Assembly: GCA_913061505.1 (NCBI GenBank)
Contig: CAJXSO010000001.1
Coordinates: 223,519-287,518 of the forward strand
Length of the DNA: 64,000 nt
Direction: 5' to 3'
Origin: an uncultured Lutimaribacter sp.
Lineage (GTDB): Bacteria > Pseudomonadota > Alphaproteobacteria > Rhodobacterales > Rhodobacteraceae
A program made the translations under genes and the position numbers. The notes under the pieces are model-generated. The model was not told the DNA's origin. It did no database searches and was given only the letters and a program-made list of their open reading frames with translations. Shown here piece by piece: positions 8,501 through 16,348 of this stretch. Positions within the stretch are counted from its first letter, which is position 1; the number at the start of each line of letters is the position of its first letter.

Positions 8501-9069
8501 TGCAAAACACTGCGCTGACCGGCGGTTTTGAAAACGCCCCCGTGCAATCGGCCATTGCCTTTCGCGCCTGTCTCGAGGCAATGGCGCGCCCCGGCACCCT
8601 GCACCAGCTAGATGGCGGGGCCGCGCCCGCCCCCTGCTCCGCCGCGGCGGCCACTGCGCTGCTTACCTTCTGCGACGCTGAAACGCCTCTATTTCTGGCC
8701 CCCAGCCACGACAGCCCCGATATGCGCGATTGGCTGGCCTTTCATATCGGTGCCAGCCTTGTTGCGCCAGAAAACGCGATGTTCGCGCTTGGCACATGGG
8801 ACAGCCTGCAGCCGCTATCGCGCTTTGCCATCGGCACGCCCGACTACCCCGATAGATCTGCCACGCTGATCATCGAGCTGCCCAGCCTTTCGGCCAGCGG
8901 CGCGCGACTTACCGGGCCCGGTATCAAAGAGCACGCCCATCTGTCGCTGCCTTCGGTGCCCGAGTTTCAGCAAAACGCCGCGCGGTTTCCTTTAGGATGG
9001 GACGCGCTTTTCACCTGTGGCCACCAGCTGGCCGCCCTTCCCCGCAGCACGAAAATCGAGGCATCCTGA
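8500..9069 (+). CDS. phnH: C-P lyase complex subunit PhnH
   Basis: PhnH subunit of the C-P lyase core, 189 residues, cytoplasmic. The N-terminal GGFENAPVQSAIAFRACLEAMARPG and the C-terminal RLTGPGIKEHAHLSLP are typical of the family. The ATG overlaps the phnG stop codon by one base (TGATG) and is preceded by GAGGAGAGG, so translation is likely coupled to phnG. The stop overlaps the phnI start in the same way. Confidence 0.94.
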   Translation: MQNTALTGGFENAPVQSAIAFRACLEAMARPGTLHQLDGGAAPAPCSAAAATALLTFCDAETPLFLAPSHDSPDMRDWLAFHIGASLVAPENAMFALGTWDSLQPLSRFAIGTPDYPDRSATLIIELPSLSASGARLTGPGIKEHAHLSLPSVPEFQQNAARFPLGWDALFTCGHQLAALPRSTKIEAS

Positions 9070-10169
9070 TGTATGTTGCCGTAAAGGGTGGCGAACGCGC
9101 CATCGACAATGCCCATGACTGGCTGGCAGACGAACGCCGCGGCCCCCGCGATATTGCCGAGCTGAGCATCGCCCAAATTCGCCACCAGCTGGCGCTGGCG
9201 GTAAACCGGGTGATGGCCGAGGGATCGCTCTATGATCCGGATCTGGCGGCATTGGCCATCAAACAGGCGCGCGGCGATTTGATCGAGGCTATTTTCCTGA
9301 TCCGCGCCTATCGCACCACCCTGCCCCGCATCGGCCATTCACACCCCGTAGATACCGGCGCAATGGCCTGCGACCGCCGCATCAGCGCCACGTTCAAAGA
9401 CCTGCCCGGCGGGCAGGTGCTGGGCCCCACGTTTGACTACACCCACCGCCTGCTGGATTTCAAATTGCTGGCCGAAGGCCCCACCGCCGAGGCGGGCAAC
9501 AGCGGCGCCACCCAGGGCATGCCCGCCCCAGCGCCCATGCCCCGCGTCAGCGATTTTCTCAATCGCGACGGGCTGATCCAAGACGAACAGCCAGGCCCCC
9601 AAACGCCCCCCGACATGACGCGCCAGCCCATGGAATACCCGGCCGACCGGCCCTTGCGCCTGCAGGCGCTTAGCCGCGGCGACGAGGGGTTTGTGCTGGG
9701 CATGGCCTATTCCACCCAGCGTGGATATGGGCGCAATCACCCGTTTGTGGGCGAATTGCGCATCGGCAGCGTGGCCGTGGAAATGGACATCCCCGAGCTG
9801 GGCTTTGCCGTTGAAATTGGCGAAATCACCCTGACCGAATGTGAAACGGTCAACCAGTTTACCGGCTCGAAAACCGAACCTGCGCAGTTCACGCGCGGCT
9901 ATGGGCTGGTCTTTGGCCAAACCGAACGCAAGGCAATTTCCATGGCGCTGGTCGATCGCGCGCTGCGCTGGGAAGAGCTGGGCGAAGACAATATGGGCGC
10001 GCCCGCGCAAGACGCCGAATTCGTGCTCAGCCACGCCGACAACATCCAAGCCACGGGGTTTTTGGAACATATCAAACTGCCCCATTACGTTGATTTCCAA
10101 TCCGAGCTGGAATTGGTGCGCAAACTACGCGCCGAGGCCAGCACGCCCCTAAGCGAGGCCGCGGAATGA
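9069..10169 (+). CDS. phnI: C-P lyase complex subunit PhnI
   Basis: Catalytic nucleosidase subunit of the C-P lyase system, which with PhnG, PhnH and PhnL displaces adenine from ATP by phosphonate. The 366-residue protein begins MYVAVKGGERAIDNAH, the usual PhnI start, and contains the conserved SRGDEGFVLGMAYSTQRGYGRNHPFVGELR region split over residues about 222-250. It begins on the last base of the phnH stop codon and overlaps phnJ by four bases (ATGA). Confidence 0.96.
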   Translation: MYVAVKGGERAIDNAHDWLADERRGPRDIAELSIAQIRHQLALAVNRVMAEGSLYDPDLAALAIKQARGDLIEAIFLIRAYRTTLPRIGHSHPVDTGAMACDRRISATFKDLPGGQVLGPTFDYTHRLLDFKLLAEGPTAEAGNSGATQGMPAPAPMPRVSDFLNRDGLIQDEQPGPQTPPDMTRQPMEYPADRPLRLQALSRGDEGFVLGMAYSTQRGYGRNHPFVGELRIGSVAVEMDIPELGFAVEIGEITLTECETVNQFTGSKTEPAQFTRGYGLVFGQTERKAISMALVDRALRWEELGEDNMGAPAQDAEFVLSHADNIQATGFLEHIKLPHYVDFQSELELVRKLRAEASTPLSEAAE

Positions 10170-11050
10170 CCCAAGACACCCATTACAACTTTGCCTATCT
10201 CGACGAGCAGACCAAGCGCATGATCCGCCGCGCGCTGCTAAAGGCCATGGCCATTCCCGGCTATCAGGTGCCTTTTGCCAGCCGCGAAATGCCCATGCCC
10301 TATGGCTGGGGCACCGGCGGCGTGCAGGTATCTGCCGCCTGCCTGACCCCAAGCGACACGCTAAAAGTGATCGACCAAGGCGCCGATGACACCACCAATG
10401 CGGTATCGATCCGCAAGTTTTTTGAAAAAACCGCCCAGGTGGCCACCACCGAAAGCACCCGCGCGGCCAGCCTTATTCAAACCCGCCATCGCATCCCCGA
10501 AGAGCCGCTGCGCGAGGGGCAGATCTTGGTCTACCAAGTGCCCATTCCCGAACCGCTGCGCTTTTTGGAACCGCGCGAAACCGAAACGCGCAAAATGCAC
10601 GCGCTGCAAGATTACGGGCTGATGCATGTCAAGCTATACGAAGATATCGCCCGCCACGGCAATATCGCCACATCTTATGCCTATCCGGTCAAGGTGCAGG
10701 GCCGCTATGTGATGGACCCCTCGCCGATACCCAAATTCGACAACCCAAAACTACGCATGGCCGCTATTCAGCTGTTTGGCGCCGGGCGCGAGCAGCGCAT
10801 CTATGCCATTCCGCCCTATACCGATGTTGTTAGCCTGGATTTCGAAGACCACCCGTTTGAGCCCAGCAAAGCCAACCATGCCTGCTCCCTGTGTGGCGCC
10901 GATCATACCTATCTGGATGAGGTGATCGTGGATGATCGCGGCGGGCGCATGTTTGTCTGCTCGGACACCGATTATTGCGCAACGCGCCAGGCCACAGGCG
11001 CCGCCCCTGCGCAAACTGCCACATCCCAGCCCCAAGAGGCCCAACCATGA
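10166..11050 (+). CDS. phnJ: C-P lyase PhnJ (radical SAM)
   Basis: Alpha-D-ribose 1-methylphosphonate 5-phosphate C-P lyase, the radical-SAM enzyme that breaks the carbon-phosphorus bond. The 294-residue protein keeps the unusual cluster motif CX2CX21CX5C at Cys240, Cys243, Cys265 and Cys271. Gly32 in the AIPGYQVPF segment corresponds to the glycyl-radical site of the E. coli enzyme. The segment RFLEPRETETRKMHAL is also conserved. All key residues are intact, so the locus should be active. It overlaps phnI and phnK by four bases each. Confidence 0.97.
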   Translation: MTQDTHYNFAYLDEQTKRMIRRALLKAMAIPGYQVPFASREMPMPYGWGTGGVQVSAACLTPSDTLKVIDQGADDTTNAVSIRKFFEKTAQVATTESTRAASLIQTRHRIPEEPLREGQILVYQVPIPEPLRFLEPRETETRKMHALQDYGLMHVKLYEDIARHGNIATSYAYPVKVQGRYVMDPSPIPKFDNPKLRMAAIQLFGAGREQRIYAIPPYTDVVSLDFEDHPFEPSKANHACSLCGADHTYLDEVIVDDRGGRMFVCSDTDYCATRQATGAAPAQTATSQPQEAQP

Positions 11051-11817
11051 CCCCGCTGTTCAGCGTGCGCGATCTGCGCAAAACCTATGGTGGCCGTATC
11101 GGCTGCACCGATGTCAGCTTTGATCTTTATCCCGGCGAGGTGATGGGGATTGTGGGGGAATCCGGCTCGGGCAAATCGACACTGTTGAATTGCCTGGCAG
11201 GGCATCTGGCCCCTGATGCGGGCCAAGTGTTTTATGACACGCGCCACAGCGGCATGCTGGATACCCTGCGCATGGCCGAGCCCGAGCGCCGGATGTTGGG
11301 GCGCACCGATTGGGCCTTTGTGCACCAAAACGCCCGCGACGGGCTGCGCATGTCGGTCTCGGCCGGGGGAAATGTGGGCGAGAGGCTGATGGCCGTGGGC
11401 GCACGCCACTATGGCCAGATCCGCGCGGCGGCCACCGATTGGCTGGGGCGCGTGGAAATCGACGCCGGGCGCATCGACGACCGCCCAAGCGCGTTTTCAG
11501 GCGGGATGCAGCAACGCCTGCAAATTGCCCGCAATCTGGTAACCGGCCCGCGGCTGGTGTTCATGGACGAGCCCACCGGCGGGCTGGATGTATCTGTGCA
11601 GGCGCGCCTGCTAGACCTGCTGCGCGGCTTGGTGCGCGATATGGGCCTGTCGGCCATCATCGTGACCCATGACCTGGCGGTGGTGCGGCTGCTGGCGGAC
11701 AGGTTGATGGTGATGAAAGGTGGCCATGTGGTGGAAAGCGGCTTGACCGACCAGGTGCTAGACGACCCGCAGCATGGCTATACGCAATTGCTGGTATCAA
11801 GCGTGCTGCAGGCGTGA
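11047..11817 (+). CDS. phnK: Phosphonate C-P lyase system ATPase PhnK
   Basis: ABC-type ATPase that binds the C-P lyase core complex rather than a membrane permease. The 256 residues include Walker A GESGSGKST at about 37-45, the signature FSGGMQQRLQIARNL at about 152-166 and Walker B LVFMDEPTGGLDVS. The ATG overlaps the phnJ stop (ATGA). The stop is followed by a 49-bp gap holding a hairpin before phnL, the only break in the phnG-phnN overlap chain. Confidence 0.95.
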   Translation: MTPLFSVRDLRKTYGGRIGCTDVSFDLYPGEVMGIVGESGSGKSTLLNCLAGHLAPDAGQVFYDTRHSGMLDTLRMAEPERRMLGRTDWAFVHQNARDGLRMSVSAGGNVGERLMAVGARHYGQIRAAATDWLGRVEIDAGRIDDRPSAFSGGMQQRLQIARNLVTGPRLVFMDEPTGGLDVSVQARLLDLLRGLVRDMGLSAIIVTHDLAVVRLLADRLMVMKGGHVVESGLTDQVLDDPQHGYTQLLVSSVLQA

Positions 11818-11825
11818 GTGTTGCC

Positions 11826-11843
11826 ATGGGGGCCAGCCCCCAT
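11826..11843 (+). other. Hairpin in the phnK-phnL gap
   Basis: ATGGGGG (11826-11832) pairs perfectly with CCCCCAT (11837-11843) around a CCAG loop. It is followed by the motif ACCCCCGGAGTATTTGG, which supplies the GGAG ribosome-binding site of phnL. I recall similar hairpin-plus-CCCCGGAGTATTT sequences as dispersed intergenic elements in Rhodobacterales, but that is from memory and untested here. Confidence 0.45.
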
Positions 11844-11866
11844 ACCCCCGGAGTATTTGGAGCAAG

Positions 11867-12559
11867 ATGAAAGCGATGATCGAGATAGAGGCGGTAGCCA
11901 AACAGTTTTGCCTGCACAATCAGGGCGGCGCGGTGATCCCGGTGCTCAGCGGCGCCGAGCTGAGCGTAAAGCCCGGGGAATGCGTGGCGCTGACGGGCAG
12001 CTCGGGCGCGGGGAAATCAACGCTGATGCGGATGATTTATGGCAATTATGTTACGCAGTCGGGGCGTATTTTGATCGGCGGGCTGGATGTGGCGCGGGCC
12101 GAACCGCGCGAGATTTTGGCGCTGCGGCGGCAGGTTTTGGGCTATGTCAGCCAGTTTTTGCGGGTGGTGCCGCGGGTGCCTACCCGCGATGTGGTGGCCG
12201 AGCCGCTGCTGGCGCTGGGTGTGCCCGCTGATGAGGCGCGGGCGCGGGCCGAGGCCTTGTTGGAACGGTTGCGCATTCCCCAGCGGCTGTGGCAGCTGTC
12301 GCCCACCACGTTTTCGGGCGGCGAGCAGCAGCGCGTGAATATTGCACGCGGGTTTGTGCACCCCTATCCCGCGCTGTTGCTGGACGAGCCGACCGCCTCG
12401 CTAGACCCGGTGAACCGCGAAACCGTGCTGTGTTTGATCGACGAGGCCAAGGCGCGTGGCGCGGCGATTGTTGGCATTTTCCACGATGCCCCGGCCCGTG
12501 CCAGGGTGGCAGACCGCGAGATAGACGTGGGGCGGTTTACCCCTGGGTGGGCCGCGTAA
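11867..12559 (+). CDS. phnL: Phosphonate C-P lyase system protein PhnL
   Basis: ABC-type ATPase needed with PhnGHI for the nucleosidase step of the C-P lyase pathway. The 230-residue protein has Walker A GSSGAGKST at about 43-51, signature FSGGEQQRVNIARGF at about 147-161 and Walker B LLLDEPTASLD. The ATG at 11867 follows GGAG; a second ATG at 11876 is possible. The stop codon overlaps the start of the downstream phnN part by one base (TAATG). Confidence 0.94.
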   Translation: MKAMIEIEAVAKQFCLHNQGGAVIPVLSGAELSVKPGECVALTGSSGAGKSTLMRMIYGNYVTQSGRILIGGLDVARAEPREILALRRQVLGYVSQFLRVVPRVPTRDVVAEPLLALGVPADEARARAEALLERLRIPQRLWQLSPTTFSGGEQQRVNIARGFVHPYPALLLDEPTASLDPVNRETVLCLIDEAKARGAAIVGIFHDAPARARVADREIDVGRFTPGWAA

Positions 12560-14271
12560 TGGGCGCAGCTTTGATCGCGGTGGTGGGGCCTTCGGGGGCG
12601 GGCAAAGACAGTTTGCTGGCCGCGCTGAAAGCCGCCGCACCCGGGGTGCATGTGATCAGGCGCCACATCACCCGCCCGGCCGAGGCCGGGGGTGAGCCGC
12701 ATGTGCCGCAAACGCCAGAAAGCTTTGCCGCGCAGGTGGCGGCGGGTGGCTATGCCTTGCACTGGCAGGCGCATGGGATGCGCTATGGTATTCCCAGCGA
12801 CATTGACGCGCTGTTGGCCAAGGGCGAAACGGTGGTGTTCAACGGCTCGCGCGCGATGCTGGCAGAGGCCGCCGCCAAATACCCACAGCTGTTCGTGGTG
12901 GAAATTGTGGTCGAGCGGCAGGTATTGGCCGCGCGTTTGGCGGCCCGCGGGCGCGAGGATGCCACAGAGATTGCCGCCCGCTTGGCCCGGGCCAGCCTGC
13001 CCCTGCCCGATGGGCTGAGCAGTGTGAAGATCGACAATTCTGGCAGCCTAGAGGCTGCAACCCAGGCGTTTATGGCGGTGATTGCGGCCCATGCCCCCGC
13101 AGCCCCGGCGCTGACAAAGGCAGAGGATAGGATGCACGAAAAGGTTTTTGCCAATGCCACATTGGTTTTACCCAATGAGGTGATACGCGGCAGTTTGGTG
13201 GTGCGGGCGGGCAAGATTGCGCAGATCGATAGCGGCGCGGCTGTGCCCCAGGGCGCGCTGGATCTAGAGGGGGATTTGCTGATCCCCGGTTTGGTCGAGC
13301 TGCATACAGACAATCTTGAACGCCATATCGAGCCGCGCCCAAAGGTGGATTGGCCCCATGCAGCGGCGATTTTGGCCCATGATGGCGAATTGGCCTCGGT
13401 GGGGATTACCACGGTTTTCGATGCGATGCGCGTGGGCTCGATACCGCGGGGCGATGCGGGCTATCACCGCTATGCGCGCGCCTTGTCGCGCGAGGTGATG
13501 GCGCTGCGCGAAAAAGGCGCGTTGCGGATCAGCCATTTTCTACATTTGCGCGCCGAGGTCTGTTCGGAAACATTGGAAGACGAGCTGGCCGAATTTGGCA
13601 TAGAAGACCGGGTTGGGCTGGTGTCGCTGATGGATCATACCCCCGGGCAGCGGCAATTTCGCGATTTGGAAAAGCTGCGCGATTATGTGCAGCGCAAGCG
13701 CGGTCTGAGCGATGCGCAATTCAGCGACCATGTCGATACGCTGCGCCAGCTGCGCCAGAAAAACGGCGCCCGCCACGAGGCCGCCACCGTGGCCGAGGCT
13801 GCGCGGCTGGGGGCGGTTTTGGCCTCGCATGATGATACCACGGCCGAGCATGTGCAGATATCGGCCGGCTATGGCGTGAAAATTGCCGAATTTCCCACCA
13901 CGCTCGAGGCCGCACAGGCCTGCCGGGATGCGGGCATTGCGGTGATGATGGGGGGGCCGAACCTGATCAGGGGGGGCTCGCATTCGGGCAATGTGGCAGC
14001 ACATACGCTGGCCGAAGCGGGGGTGTTGGATGTGATCTCGTCTGATTATGTGCCGGCCTCGTTGATGTCATCGGCGTTTTTATTGGCCGATTTATGGGGC
14101 GACCTGCCGCGCGCCATGGCAACCGTCAGCGCCACACCGGCCGCAGCCGCGGGCCTGGCCGACCGCGGGCGGCTGCAGGTTGGGCTGCATGCCGATCTGG
14201 TGCAAGTGCGGCGGCTGGATGGCCACCCTTGCATTCGCGGCGTCTGGAGCCATGGCCGGCAGGTGGGCTAG
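12559..14271 (+). CDS. PhnN-PhnM fusion: ribose 1,5-bisphosphokinase plus triphosphate diphosphohydrolase
   Basis: One uninterrupted 570-codon frame joins two phosphonate enzymes. Residues 1 to about 188 are PhnN (Walker A GPSGAGKDS at about 10-18, RRHITRPAEAGGEPH), which phosphorylates ribose 1,5-bisphosphate to PRPP. Residues 192-570 are PhnM, with LIPGLVELHTDNLERH, HLRAEVCSET, SLMDHTPGQRQF, LASHDDTT and ISSDYVPASLM, the diphosphatase acting before PhnJ. A short Ala/Pro-rich linker connects them and no stop intervenes. An internal ATG at 13132 preceded by GAGGATAG could also start PhnM alone, so one fusion or two products are both possible. It overlaps phnL by one base. Both halves look intact. 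Confidence 0.88.
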   Translation: MGAALIAVVGPSGAGKDSLLAALKAAAPGVHVIRRHITRPAEAGGEPHVPQTPESFAAQVAAGGYALHWQAHGMRYGIPSDIDALLAKGETVVFNGSRAMLAEAAAKYPQLFVVEIVVERQVLAARLAARGREDATEIAARLARASLPLPDGLSSVKIDNSGSLEAATQAFMAVIAAHAPAAPALTKAEDRMHEKVFANATLVLPNEVIRGSLVVRAGKIAQIDSGAAVPQGALDLEGDLLIPGLVELHTDNLERHIEPRPKVDWPHAAAILAHDGELASVGITTVFDAMRVGSIPRGDAGYHRYARALSREVMALREKGALRISHFLHLRAEVCSETLEDELAEFGIEDRVGLVSLMDHTPGQRQFRDLEKLRDYVQRKRGLSDAQFSDHVDTLRQLRQKNGARHEAATVAEAARLGAVLASHDDTTAEHVQISAGYGVKIAEFPTTLEAAQACRDAGIAVMMGGPNLIRGGSHSGNVAAHTLAEAGVLDVISSDYVPASLMSSAFLLADLWGDLPRAMATVSATPAAAAGLADRGRLQVGLHADLVQVRRLDGHPCIRGVWSHGRQVG

Positions 14272-14293
14272 AAACAGCCGTGGCGCAGGCGCA

Positions 14294-16348
14294 TTATGGC
14301 CTGCGCCCCTCGCGCAGCCAGGCGGCTGTGATCAGCCCTGCGGCCAGCAACAGCACCAGCCAGGCCGGCAACAGCGGCACCTGGCGCAGGCTGAGGGTTT
14401 CATAGGCCTCGCGCGGGGTTAGCCCCAGCCAGCCACGCCCGGCAGCCGGCCGGCCCGGGCGCACATCGCGCAATTGTGGCACGCCATCGGCCAGCGCCAC
14501 ATAGCCCCCGCGCCCTGCGGCCAGCAGCGCCGCAAGCGGCTGATCCGAGGCCAAGGTTTGCACAAATTCACGCGGGGCAGCAGGCCCCAGCCCCACCACC
14601 GCGCTGGCATCGCCTTGTGTCAGCCGGTAAAGGCCAATGTCTGGCCCGTCAAACCGCGCCTCGAATTGGCCTGGGCTGGTTTCGACCAAGGGCAATTCCA
14701 GCACATCACCGGCGGGGGTTTCCACCTGAACGGGGCCCAGCCCCGGCTCTAGGCTGCGGCGGATGATGCGCATCGATTGGCCGGTGGTTTCGGCCCAAAT
14801 GGCCTCTTCTTCCAGCTCGGGCTCTTTCATCATCCAATGGGCCAGGCGGCGCAGCAATTCCAGCTGCGGGCCACCCCCCTCGAAGCCGCGATCCCACAGC
14901 CAGGCCTGATCTGAGGCCAAAAGCGCCACGCGCCCCTGGCCCACGCGATCAAGCACCAACAGCGGCTTGTCATCTGCGCCCGACATCACCACATGACCAC
15001 GCTGCGGCGTCAGTTCCACCTGCCGCATCCAGCGCCCCCAATCGCCCGGTGTGCCCGGGGGGGCCAAACCTGCCGTGACCGGGTGGCGCTGGCCAAGATC
15101 GGTAATGGCAGGGGTAAAGCCCTGTTCGATCACACGCGCGGTTGGCTCGGCCGGCAGGGCCGCGGCCAGGGGCGAGCGATAAATCGAATCTGCGCTGGCA
15201 AAATCGGGGCCAGCCGCCACCAACAGCGCGCCGCCCTCTTCGATATAGCGGCGCACATTATCCAGGTAGACGCCTGGTAGAATACCACGCCTTTTATAGC
15301 GGTCGAAAATGATCAGATCGAAATCATCGATCTTTTCCATAAACAATTCACGCGTTGGAAAGGCGATCAAGCTCAGCTCGGTCACGGGCACGCCATCTTG
15401 TTTATCGGGGGGGCGCAAAATGGTGAAATGCACCAAATCAACCGAGGCGTCAGATTTCAGCAGGTTGCGCCATGTGCGCCCGCCGGCATGCGGCTCGCCC
15501 GAGACCAAAAGCACCCGCAAGCGATCGCGCACACCGTTGATTTGCACCAAGGCAGTGTTGTTGCGCGCGGTCAGCTCGCCCGGGGCCGTGGGCACTGAAA
15601 ACTGGATAACATTGCGCCCGGCATGGGGCAGATCGATGGGCAATTGCAGGGTTTGGCCAAGCGGCACCTGAAACTGTTGCGGGGGCGCGCCATCGACCGA
15701 GATGTCCAGCTGCGCACGGCCATTGCCTGTGGGGGCTGCGCCGAAATCTTCGATGCGCAGCGACAGGGTGACAGGCTCGCCCATAATGGCAAAGGCGGGG
15801 GCGTTTTCCACGATTAAGCGGCGATCCCAATCGCCCGGCAGGCCGGTGTGCAGCAGATGAAAGGGCGCGGGCAGATCGAGGCCCAGATCGCTGTCATGCA
15901 CCTGACCGTCAGATAGGGCAATAACGCCGGCAATGCGGTTGCGCGGGGCCTCGGCCATGGCGGTGGCCAATGCGCCCAGCAAGGCGGTTCCGCCATCATC
16001 GGGGCTGTCGGGCACGCTGATGCGGCGCAATTCGGTATTGGGGCGGGCGGCCAGGGCGGCTTGCAATTGGGCATCGGCAGTGGCGGTCAGCTGGGCACGG
16101 CTGCCAAGGCGGTTGCTGGCGCTGTCATCGACGGCCAGAAACACGATATCGGGCAAAGGCTGGCGATCTTCGATCTGCCAGCGTGGCCCGGCCAGGGCGG
16201 CCAGCACCACCAGCGCAGCCAAGCCCCGCAGCGCCCAGCCACCAAGGCCACGCCACAGCGCCACCAACACCGCCGCAAGCGCCAGCGCGCCTAGGCCCAG
16301 CACCAAGGGCAAGGGGAGCAGCGGCGCGAATGTCAGCGTTCCTGTCAT
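14294..16348 (-). CDS. Large membrane protein with VWA/amidotransferase-like region, last gene of MoxR operon
   Basis: A 684-residue inner-membrane protein. It has two hydrophobic spans within residues about 8-55, a long periplasmic or cytosolic central region, and a C-terminal span at about 657-675 (LLPAWLVLLLAAGLITAAWL). The region around 68-130 (IVFLAVDDSASNRLG) resembles a von Willebrand A start, and about 345-470 resembles the glutamine-amidotransferase-like fold common in this family. The exact function is unknown; such proteins accompany MoxR/DUF58 ATPase systems. Its ATG overlaps the upstream gene by four bases. It converges on the phnNM gene 22 bp away. Confidence 0.8.
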   Translation of the reverse strand: MTGTLTFAPLLPLPLVLGLGALALAAVLVALWRGLGGWALRGLAALVVLAALAGPRWQIEDRQPLPDIVFLAVDDSASNRLGSRAQLTATADAQLQAALAARPNTELRRISVPDSPDDGGTALLGALATAMAEAPRNRIAGVIALSDGQVHDSDLGLDLPAPFHLLHTGLPGDWDRRLIVENAPAFAIMGEPVTLSLRIEDFGAAPTGNGRAQLDISVDGAPPQQFQVPLGQTLQLPIDLPHAGRNVIQFSVPTAPGELTARNNTALVQINGVRDRLRVLLVSGEPHAGGRTWRNLLKSDASVDLVHFTILRPPDKQDGVPVTELSLIAFPTRELFMEKIDDFDLIIFDRYKRRGILPGVYLDNVRRYIEEGGALLVAAGPDFASADSIYRSPLAAALPAEPTARVIEQGFTPAITDLGQRHPVTAGLAPPGTPGDWGRWMRQVELTPQRGHVVMSGADDKPLLVLDRVGQGRVALLASDQAWLWDRGFEGGGPQLELLRRLAHWMMKEPELEEEAIWAETTGQSMRIIRRSLEPGLGPVQVETPAGDVLELPLVETSPGQFEARFDGPDIGLYRLTQGDASAVVGLGPAAPREFVQTLASDQPLAALLAAGRGGYVALADGVPQLRDVRPGRPAAGRGWLGLTPREAYETLSLRQVPLLPAWLVLLLAAGLITAAWLREGRRP

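Noticed and set aside
1298..14271. Recent horizontal transfer of the phn locus
   Set aside because: No integrase, tRNA junction, IS element or obvious base-composition change at either edge; it looks like ordinary Rhodobacterales chromosome.
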